A program made the translations under genes and the position numbers. The notes beneath the pieces are model-generated. The model had not been told where the DNA came from. It saw only the letters and a program-made list of their open reading frames with translations, and ran no database searches. Source: Syntrophales bacterium (GTDB taxonomy: Bacteria; Desulfobacterota; Syntrophia; Syntrophales; UBA2251). From it: 11,669 bases of DNA. Positions 6,519-11,669 of the stretch are shown here, one piece after another (positions within the stretch are counted from its first letter, which is position 1; the number at the start of each line of letters is the position of its first letter). The stretch is from positions 1 to 11,669 of the forward strand of contig JALNWL010000063.1 in assembly GCA_023230905.1 (NCBI GenBank), written 5' to 3'.

Positions 6519-9500
6519 GCTTTGCTCCTTCAATCGTATGAGATGCCGCTTGACTTGCGGATTTGTCGCGGGTGAAGGCCAGATCGCAGCGCAGGCAGCG
6601 CCTGCATTCCGCGCGGGCCTTATCTTCCGGCAACACCAGAGTCACCTCCCGGAAGTTCTTTACCCGTTCGTGAGGCGCCAGGACGGCGGGCTCCGCGCGC
6701 CTCGCCGTTTGGGCCTCCGTTTCGTCGATGACGGCAGGTTCGATATAGGTGCTGGGCAGCTTCGGCGCCGCCGCTTTCTCGATTTTTCCCTTCTGCAGGA
6801 AACGGTCGATGCTCTTAGCGGCCTTCTTGCCCGCCGCGATGGCGTCGATGACGGTGTTGGGTCCCGTTACCAGGTCGCCGCCCGCGAAGACCCCTTTGAG
6901 GCTGGTTTCGAGGGTTTTTCTGTCGACCTTCAATCTGCCGCCCCGATTAACGTCGAGGCCCATCGAGGCGAGAAATTCACTCTTGGGTTTTTCCCCGATG
7001 GCCACGATGAGCGTGTCCAGTTCCACCCTGAATTCGCTGCCGGGGATGGGAACGGGCCGTCGCCTTCCGGTGGCATCCACCTCGCCCAGCCGGTTTTTAA
7101 TGCATTCAATGCCGATAATCCGGCCTTCCTTCGAGAAGATCTTGATGGGCGTGACGAGGGTTTCCAGCTCCACGCCTTCCTTGAGGGCCGCTTCGATATC
7201 CTCCTGGCGCACATGGATCTTGACCGGCGAGATGAGCGTCTCAACCTTGACGCCCTCCTCGAGGGCCGCGTCGATCTCCTCTTCATAGGCCGGCATCTCT
7301 TCGCGGGTCCGCCGGTAGAAAAGGGACACGCTGGTGACGTCCTTTTGCCGCAGGGCGACCCGCGCGGCGTCCACGGCCGAATTCCCTCCGCCGATGATGC
7401 CCACATGCCCCCGCGCCAGTTCTTCGCCCCGGATGTTGAACGCCTTCAGGAACTGGATGGACGGGAAGATCCCCTCGACATCCTCGTTCTCCAGGTCCAG
7501 GCGCCAGCTCTCGTGGGCCCCGATGGACAGGAAGACGGCGTCAAACCGGTCGTTCAGGAGGTCCTGCAAAGTCATGTCTTTGCCCAGGGCGCGTCCATAC
7601 TCGATCTTGATGTTCGGATTGAGGAGGGTCTTGATTTCCTTCTCCACGATATCACGGGGCAGCCGGTAGGCCGGAAGCGAGCAGGTCAGCATGCCGCCGG
7701 GCTGATTTTCCGCCTCATAGATGGTGACCCCGTAGCCGATCAGCGACAGGCCATGGGCCGCCGTAAGCCCCGCCGGGCCGGCGCCGATGACCGCCACCTC
7801 CTTTTTCTTTTTCCGGGCCCGTTGGGGCTTGTAGACGGAAGGATTGACACGGTCGGTGACGAACCGCTTGATGGCGCGGATGGCGATGGCCTCTCCGCCG
7901 CTCACACCGAGGCTGCAGCGGTTTTCGCATTTGCGGTCGCAGACCCGGGCGCTGACGGCGGGAAACGGATTTGCCGTACGGATCACGCGGTAGGCCTCTT
8001 CGTAATCGCCTTTTTCCACCATGGCGACATACCGCCATGGTTCCGTGTCCACGGGACAGGCTGCCTGGCAGGGCGCCCCCGTCAGTTGTTTGCAGACAAA
8101 GGCCCCGCATTTTTTATCTTCGATGTGCCGCTCATACTCCTCGCGGAAATACCGCAGGGTGCTCATGACCGGATTGGCGGCCGTCTGGCCGAGGCCGCAC
8201 ATGGTGGTGTCCTTAACGGTCAGGGCCAGCTCCTCAAGTAGGACGAGGTGCTCCGGCGTACCCCGGCCCTCCGTGATGTCCTCGAGGATTTCATGCATCC
8301 GCTGCGTTCCCTTCCGGCAGGTGAAGCACTTGCCGCAGGATTCGTCCTTCAGGAAGCTCATAAAATACTTGGCCACGTCCACCATGCAGGTGTTCTCGTC
8401 CATGACGATCATGCCGCCCGATCCCATGATGGACCCGGCCTTCGCCAGGCTGTCGTAATCGATGGGCAGATCGAACATGGAAGCGGGGATGCACCCGCCG
8501 GACGGTCCTCCGGTCTGGATGGCCTTGATCCGTGCCGCGCTGACGGGGCCGCCGCCGATATCATAGACGACCTTGTTGATGGGGGTCCCGAGGGGCACCT
8601 CGACAAGCCCCGTATTTTTGATCTTTCCGACGAGGGAGAAGATCTTCGTCCCCGCGTTGTTTTCAACGCCGATCTTCGTGTAGGCTTCAGCGCCGTGGTT
8701 GATGATGTAGGGCACGTTCGCCAGGGTCTCGACGTTGTTGATGCAGGTCGGATGGCCGAAAAGGCCCTTCTCGATGGGATAGGGCGGGCGCTGGCGAGGC
8801 TCTCCCATTTTCCCTTCGATGGATTTGATGAGGGCCGTTTCCTCCCCGCAGACGAAGGCGCCGGCCCCGTGAAAGACCTCTATTTCAAAATCGACGCCCC
8901 GGCCCAAAATGTTCTTCCCCAAAAGGCCCAGACGACGGGCCTCCCGGATGGCGATCGTCGCGTGCTTGATGGCCAGGGGATATTCCGTGCGGACATAGAT
9001 GATGCCGTCGCTTGCGCCGATGGCGAGGGCGGCGATGATCATCCCTTCGATGATAGCGTGGGGATTGCCTTCCAGCATGCTCCGGTCCATGTAGGCGCCG
9101 GGGTCTCCCTCGTCGGCGTTGCAGATGATATATTTCGGGCCGCCGCCGTTTTTCATGTTCCGCGCCATCTCCCATTTTCTTCCGGTCATGAATCCGGCGC
9201 CGCCGCGTCCCCGCAGCTTGGATTTCAGGATTTCATCGACAAGCCATGCCCGGTCCTGTTTTTCCAGGGCCTTTTCCAGGGCCGCGTACCCGCCCATTTT
9301 CAGGTAGTCGCCGATGCGGATGGGATCGACATGCTGGTTCTGCCCCAGGACGATCCGGGTCTGCCCCTGGAAAAAGGGGATCTCCTGTTCCGAATAGCGT
9401 TTGACCGTGGAGCCGGGCTCCCGGTACAGAAGCTCCTCGACCACCTCGCCCTTCACGGCCGCATCGATAATTTTGGGCACGTTTTCCATCTTCAATTTCG

Positions 9501-9765
9501 GATAGAGGTTGTATCCCGGCTCGACGATGATGAACGGATCCATCTCACAGAAGCCCAGGCAGCCCGTCACCCGGAGGGAGAGCTTGTCGTGCAGGTTCTG
9601 CTCCAGAATCCGGCGTTTGATGATCCGGATCAGATCATTCGAGCCGCTGGCCTGGCCGCCCGTTCCCCCGCAGATGACGATGCAGGGTTTTTTCTCTTCG
9701 TTTTTGTCAGTCAGAAATGATGCGCGATACGCGTTGAATGCAGCGACGGTTTGAAAAGTCTTCAT
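6511..9765 (-). CDS. nuoF: NuoF-GltD fusion: NADH-binding flavoprotein fused to NfnB/GltD-like FAD subunit
   Basis: The product is 1084 aa, about twice NuoF. Residues 28-105: thioredoxin-like [2Fe-2S] domain, C32, C69, C73, but the expected fourth Cys is G37. Residues 140-545: NuoF core with GRGGAGFMTGRKW (186-198) for NADH, NADEGDPGAYMDR (216-228) and GAGAFVCGEETAL (300-312) for FMN, and [4Fe-4S] ligands C477/C480/C483/C523. Residues 550-635: GltD-type double [4Fe-4S] domain (C553, C558, C566, C570, C609, C613, C617). Residues 656-990: FAD/NAD(P) reductase with GAGPAG (661-666), a second Rossmann motif GGGNSAVDAA (792-801) and AGGD (961-964). A short Cys tail C1054/C1057/C1060 ends it. Residues 829-880 contain a tandem duplication. 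It starts 18 bases after the NuoE-like stop with AAAGGGAA upstream. By family it oxidises NADH and passes electrons to a second flavin that may exchange with NADP(H) or ferredoxin. Confidence 0.93.
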   Translation of the reverse strand: MKTFQTVAAFNAYRASFLTDKNEEKKPCIVICGGTGGQASGSNDLIRIIKRRILEQNLHDKLSLRVTGCLGFCEMDPFIIVEPGYNLYPKLKMENVPKIIDAAVKGEVVEELLYREPGSTVKRYSEQEIPFFQGQTRIVLGQNQHVDPIRIGDYLKMGGYAALEKALEKQDRAWLVDEILKSKLRGRGGAGFMTGRKWEMARNMKNGGGPKYIICNADEGDPGAYMDRSMLEGNPHAIIEGMIIAALAIGASDGIIYVRTEYPLAIKHATIAIREARRLGLLGKNILGRGVDFEIEVFHGAGAFVCGEETALIKSIEGKMGEPRQRPPYPIEKGLFGHPTCINNVETLANVPYIINHGAEAYTKIGVENNAGTKIFSLVGKIKNTGLVEVPLGTPINKVVYDIGGGPVSAARIKAIQTGGPSGGCIPASMFDLPIDYDSLAKAGSIMGSGGMIVMDENTCMVDVAKYFMSFLKDESCGKCFTCRKGTQRMHEILEDITEGRGTPEHLVLLEELALTVKDTTMCGLGQTAANPVMSTLRYFREEYERHIEDKKCGAFVCKQLTGAPCQAACPVDTEPWRYVAMVEKGDYEEAYRVIRTANPFPAVSARVCDRKCENRCSLGVSGGEAIAIRAIKRFVTDRVNPSVYKPQRARKKKKEVAVIGAGPAGLTAAHGLSLIGYGVTIYEAENQPGGMLTCSLPAYRLPRDIVEKEIKTLLNPNIKIEYGRALGKDMTLQDLLNDRFDAVFLSIGAHESWRLDLENEDVEGIFPSIQFLKAFNIRGEELARGHVGIIGGGNSAVDAARVALRQKDVTSVSLFYRRTREEMPAYEEEIDAALEEGVKVETLISPVKIHVRQEDIEAALKEGVELETLVTPIKIFSKEGRIIGIECIKNRLGEVDATGRRRPVPIPGSEFRVELDTLIVAIGEKPKSEFLASMGLDVNRGGRLKVDRKTLETSLKGVFAGGDLVTGPNTVIDAIAAGKKAAKSIDRFLQKGKIEKAAAPKLPSTYIEPAVIDETEAQTARRAEPAVLAPHERVKNFREVTLVLPEDKARAECRRCLRCDLAFTRDKSASQAASHTIEGAKHD
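7126..7281 (-). repeat. Diverged in-frame tandem duplication (2 x 78 bp) inside the GltD-like domain
   Basis: Copy 1 (7281-7204, residues 829-854, EEIDAALEEGVKVETL...) and copy 2 (7203-7126, residues 855-880, EDIEAALKEGVELETL...) are adjacent, in frame and the same length. By my count they share about 54 of 78 bases, most of them in the first 66. GltD/NfnB proteins normally have one such helix-strand unit before the K(D/E)G-x-GIEC segment, so one copy is extra. Third-position differences and conserved residues suggest both copies are under protein-level selection. Confidence 0.88.
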
Positions 9766-9783
9766 CTTGTTCCCTTTATCGGT

Positions 9784-10635
9784 TTATGACAGATTGATTT
9801 GATTCAGATTCAGGAGGTGTCCCCGGCACCCCCGGCGTGTGCAGATCTCCCAGGCGCAGCCCGCCCGGACAAGCAGGGCGGCCATAGGGGAGCCGCATTC
9901 CGGACAGATGGAAAAGCTCGGCAGTTCCTCGTCACAGTGGGGACAGAATAACGGCGATACCTGATTGAGCGGGACAGGATCTTCCATGGCGACAGCCCCG
10001 CTGCCGTAGAGGGAAGACAGGCGAAGCGGGTTTTTTCTGCCGTTCGCGGAGACGTCGATCCTGACGGACGGATGACCGTCGAGGGGATGGTCGGGGTCCA
10101 TGAGGCTCGCCTTGCATAAGGGGCAGGATAAAGGCAGGCGGAAGATCCGGTCGTCCGTTTCCGTGTTGATCTTTTCCATCTCTTCCTTCGTCCTGGCAAT
10201 GATTTCTCTCACCTCGCCCTTGGTGACGTGCGGAAAATAATGTCCGTCCGCCACGACCGTCGGTCCCAGGGCGCAGGCCCCGAGACAGTTGACCGTCTCC
10301 AGGCTGATCTCGTTATCGGGGGTTGTCCCGCCCGGGGCGATCTTAAGCTCATACTTGAATTCATCTACGATGGCTTGGGCGCCGCGGACATGGCAAGCCG
10401 TGCCGAGGCAGACGGAGATGCAGTGTTTGCCCCGGGGCTTCAGGCTGAAGGCCTTGTAGAACGTGGCCACCCCGTAGATGTCCGTCAGCGAATGCCCCGT
10501 TTCCTCGGCAACGAGCCTCAACGCCGCTTCGGGAAGATAGGTATAGGTTGCCTGGATCTCTTCGAGGATGGCAATAATCGCTCCCCTGTTTTTGTCGCTC
10601 CTTTTGATGATCTCAAGGATATTTTCCGTGTCCAT
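9784..10635 (-). CDS. nuoE: NuoE-like [2Fe-2S] thioredoxin-fold subunit with C-terminal zinc-ribbon-like extension
   Basis: The product is 283 aa. Residues 1-155 match NuoE/HoxE/HydC: helical N-part (AIIAILEEIQATYTYLPEAAL), GVATFYKAF (55-63), and [2Fe-2S] ligands C76-x4-C81 and C117-x3-C121 (CLGTAC, NCLGAC). NuoE usually ends near 160; here about 120 further residues carry CPLC (171-174), CPHC (231-234), CPEC (244-247) and C260/C265/C270, looking like zinc ribbons or a rubredoxin-like site. AAAGGAG five bases before the ATG at 10635 selects this start; the longer frame to 10776 would begin inside the promoter -35 box. First gene of the five-gene redox operon. In relatives, NuoE-like subunits pair with the NADH/FMN subunit and tune electron flow. 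The function of the extension is unknown. Confidence 0.92.
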   Translation of the reverse strand: MDTENILEIIKRSDKNRGAIIAILEEIQATYTYLPEAALRLVAEETGHSLTDIYGVATFYKAFSLKPRGKHCISVCLGTACHVRGAQAIVDEFKYELKIAPGGTTPDNEISLETVNCLGACALGPTVVADGHYFPHVTKGEVREIIARTKEEMEKINTETDDRIFRLPLSCPLCKASLMDPDHPLDGHPSVRIDVSANGRKNPLRLSSLYGSGAVAMEDPVPLNQVSPLFCPHCDEELPSFSICPECGSPMAALLVRAGCAWEICTRRGCRGHLLNLNQINLS

Positions 10636-10747
10636 GCCACTCCTTTCCACTACGGAACGTACTTCCGGCTGCTTGAGCGGATCGCGCAACCGGTATTCCT
10701 CGCAATGCATTGGATTGATTGATAAGACATTGCTTCTGGCGGCGTGG

Positions 10748-10776
10748 AGTATAGGGGGGCTGTTTTTTTGTGTCAA
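10748..10776 (-). promoter_or_regulatory. Sigma-70 promoter of the redox operon
   Basis: On the minus strand TTGACA (10776-10771, perfect -35) is followed by 17 bases and TATACT (10753-10748, 5 of 6 to the -10). Transcription should begin near 10741, leaving a leader of about 106 bases before the NuoE-like ATG. No strong riboswitch-like fold is evident in the leader; it has a 10-bp palindrome CAATGCATTG at 10703-10712. Confidence 0.85.
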
Positions 10777-10788
10777 GTGATAATATTG

Positions 10789-10845
10789 GGTAATTGATCC
10801 TATTCTGCCGACCTTATCACAGGTGCCAGAACAGGATCAATTACC
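10789..10845. repeat. Long imperfect inverted repeat next to the operon -35 box
   Basis: GGTAATTGATCCTATTCTG (10789-10807) is inverted as 10827-10845 with a single A/C mismatch, which becomes G-U in minus-strand RNA. A short inner pair ACCT/AGGT (10811-10814, 10821-10824) closes the centre. The 57-bp dyad ends 12 bases upstream of the -35 element, so it is well placed to bind a regulator. No T-run follows on either side, so it is not a normal terminator. A remnant of a small mobile repeat is an alternative. Confidence 0.75.
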
Positions 10846-10866
10846 AAATCTTTTACAAATCTTTTA
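10845..10866. repeat. Perfect 11-bp tandem direct repeat
   Basis: CAAATCTTTTA occurs twice head to tail (10845-10855 and 10856-10866), directly abutting the long dyad and just downstream of the tRNA terminator on the minus strand. It could be a pair of operator half-sites spaced one helical turn apart, or a simple slippage product. Confidence 0.8.
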
Positions 10867-10870
10867 CAAC

Positions 10871-10906
10871 AAAAAAAAGGGTTCCAGAATATCTCTGGAA
10901 CCCTTT
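10871..10906 (-). terminator. Rho-independent terminator of the tRNA-Phe gene
   Basis: In the minus-strand transcript, 10906-10894 (AAAGGGTTCCAGA) pairs perfectly with 10888-10876 over 13 bp around a 5-base loop, followed by eight T residues (10878-10871). It begins five bases after the tRNA 3' end and isolates the tRNA from the redox operon downstream. Confidence 0.95.
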
Positions 10907-10911
10907 ACTGA

Positions 10912-10987
10912 TGGTGGGTCAGGGCAGAATTGAACTGCCGACACTCGGATTTTCAGTCCGATGCTCTACCGACTGAGCTACCGACCC
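10912..10987 (-). tRNA. tRNA-Phe (anticodon GAA)
   Basis: The minus strand folds as a standard 76-nt cloverleaf: acceptor GGGTCGG/CTGACCC (one G-U), D arm GCTC...GAGC, anticodon arm TCGGA-CTGAAAA-TCCGA with GAA at positions 34-36, a 5-nt variable loop, and T arm GGCAG-TTCAATT-CTGCC. The discriminator is A and CCA is encoded in the DNA (10914-10912). It decodes UUC and UUU. It has its own promoter and terminator, and no copy of its 3' end was noticed nearby that would mark an integration site. Confidence 0.97.
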
Positions 10988-11000
10988 GGATCGGACGTCT

Positions 11001-11029
11001 CTTCTATAAAACCGCCGTGTTCTTGTCAA
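11001..11029 (-). promoter_or_regulatory. Sigma-70 promoter of tRNA-Phe
   Basis: TTGACA (11029-11024) and TAGAAG (11006-11001, 4 of 6) are 17 bases apart on the minus strand, with the start expected a few bases upstream of the mature tRNA 5' end at 10987. The GC-containing discriminator between -10 and start fits a stringently controlled stable-RNA promoter. Confidence 0.75.
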
Positions 11030-11042
11030 GGCTTTTTTATCG

Positions 11043-11075
11043 GAGGCACCCGAAACAAGCCGGGTTTCATGCCTC
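11043..11075. repeat. Imperfect dyad upstream of the PAS-domain gene
   Basis: GAGGCA-CCCG (11043-11052) pairs with CGGG (11061-11064) and TGCCTC (11070-11075), with an 8-base loop and a 5-base bulge (TTTCA). It lies between the tRNA promoter and the PAS gene. The downstream plus strand is pyrimidine-rich (TTCTCTTGCATT) but lacks a proper T-run. It could be an operator or leader hairpin for the PAS gene; the rest of 10988-11181 shows no gene and only weak promoter matches. Confidence 0.4.
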
Positions 11076-11181
11076 TTCTCTTGCATTATTTTTCCAAAAT
11101 GGGTAGGAAGGGTACTTGATGGAACGAGTGCGAAGCGGGGCAGAACGAAAACAGACGAAGCGGTGCCGGGAGGCTGTGCGG

Positions 11182-11669
11182 ATGGAAAAGAAGGTTCAAA
11201 TCAAGGGTCCCTCCGGAGCGGAGGTGGATCGGCTTCGGGAAGAAAACGCCACGCTCAGGAAGCGTCTGGAATCCGTGTGCAAGGACCATGAAGCGTCCCA
11301 GGCGCGCGAACGCCTGCTCAAGCAGGTCACGGACAATATGTTCGATATGGTTTGCATGGTGGATGTAGCGGGAAATCTTCAGTACGCCAGCCCCTCGCAT
11401 CGTGAGATGCTGGGTTACGATCTCGGCGCCGTCCTCGGGCAGTCGATTCTGAGCGCGGTGCATCCGGAGGATCATGAGCGCGCGAGCAAGGCGTTTAAAC
11501 AGGGGGTGGCCACACGCGTTCACACCCAGATCGAGTTCCGGTTTCGCCATGCCGACGGCCATTATGTCTGGGTTGATGTCCGGGGGAACAACTACTACGA
11601 CGCCGCAGGAAAAGTGACGGGAACGATCCTGACGAGTCGGGACATTACGGAGCGCAAGCGCGCCGAGGA
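11182..11669 (+). CDS. PAS-domain sensor protein (N-terminal part; runs off window)
   Basis: The first 162 residues are visible. Residues about 12-48 are charged and heptad-like (VDRLREENATLRKRLESV), a likely coiled coil. Residues about 48-155 form one PAS domain: NMFDMVCMVDVAGNLQYASPS, MLGYDLGAVLGQSI, VHPEDHE, EFRFRHADGHYVWVDVRG and the S-box/PAC ending GTILTSRDITERK. There is no signal peptide or transmembrane helix, so sensing is probably cytoplasmic. The output domain lies outside the window; histidine kinase, diguanylate cyclase or a sigma-54 activator are all possible. GGGAGG eight bases upstream supports ATG 11182; an in-frame ATG at 11119 with a weaker GGAAGG site would add 21 basic residues. 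The frame is closed by TAG at 11104. Confidence 0.88.
   Translation, partial: MEKKVQIKGPSGAEVDRLREENATLRKRLESVCKDHEASQARERLLKQVTDNMFDMVCMVDVAGNLQYASPSHREMLGYDLGAVLGQSILSAVHPEDHERASKAFKQGVATRVHTQIEFRFRHADGHYVWVDVRGNNYYDAAGKVTGTILTSRDITERKRAE

Noticed and set aside
6463..9720. Two long plus-strand open frames (592 and 490 codons) opposite the NuoF-GltD gene
   Set aside because: They mirror the codon structure of the fusion gene, have no recognisable domain and no convincing ribosome-binding site; they are shadow frames.
10664..10725. Leader peptide frame (MSYQSIQC...) in the redox-operon 5' leader
   Set aside because: There is no ribosome-binding site, no run of regulatory codons and no attenuator hairpin following it.
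10636..10776. In-frame N-terminal extension of the NuoE-like protein to 10776
   Set aside because: Its ATG lies inside the -35 box of the operon promoter, upstream of the predicted transcript start; ATG 10635 has AAAGGAG properly placed.
10912..10987. tRNA-Phe as an integration site of a mobile element
   Set aside because: No duplicate of the tRNA 3' end, integrase or element gene is visible on either side in this window.

Overview
The window looks like chromosome of a strictly anaerobic bacterium, most likely a syntrophic or sulfur/fatty-acid-metabolising Desulfobacterota (Syntrophus/Smithella-like). This is an inference from the mix of NADH-linked flavoprotein modules, an HdrD-like CCG protein and a sigma-54 promoter, with moderately high GC and classic Shine-Dalgarno sites. 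No species can be named from the sequence alone.

Layout. (1) 1-881, minus: 5' part of a secreted S41/C-terminal-processing protease, cut by the window edge just before its catalytic serine. (2) 882-1267: divergent regulatory region with a 12-bp dyad and a near-consensus sigma-54 promoter (TGGCAT-N5-TTGCA). (3) 1268-2887, plus: a phytoene-desaturase-like FAD oxidoreductase, ended by a strong bidirectional hairpin terminator. (4) 10635-3085, minus: a five-gene redox operon read in the order NuoE-like (with C-terminal zinc-ribbon-like extension), NuoF-GltD fusion (1084 aa), NuoG-N-terminal-like 2Fe-2S/2x[4Fe-4S] protein, glutamate-synthase FMN-domain protein without glutaminase, and an HdrD/GlpC-like Fe-S protein with one intact CCG motif. 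A sigma-70 promoter with 17-bp spacing precedes it. (5) 10912-10987, minus: tRNA-Phe(GAA) with encoded CCA, its own promoter and its own terminator. (6) 11182 to the end, plus: N-terminus of a PAS sensor protein.

How the genes may work together. The operon encodes NADH input (NuoE/NuoF), a second pyridine-nucleotide/FAD module (GltD/NfnB-like), an iron-sulfur wire (NuoG-like), an FMN catalytic barrel (GltB-like) and a CCG thiol/disulfide-type or quinone-type module. Together this resembles the architecture of NADH-dependent flavin-based electron bifurcating complexes (HydABC/NfnAB/Bfu-type), with an unusual glutamate-synthase-like catalytic subunit in place of hydrogenase or formate dehydrogenase. 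Several canonical metal ligands are missing or moved: one [2Fe-2S] cysteine in NuoF is glycine, the [3Fe-4S] motif of GltB is absent with a new four-Cys motif at its N-terminus, and the first CCG repeat has no cysteines. The GltD part also carries a diverged internal tandem duplication. These features make this the most interesting region of the window.
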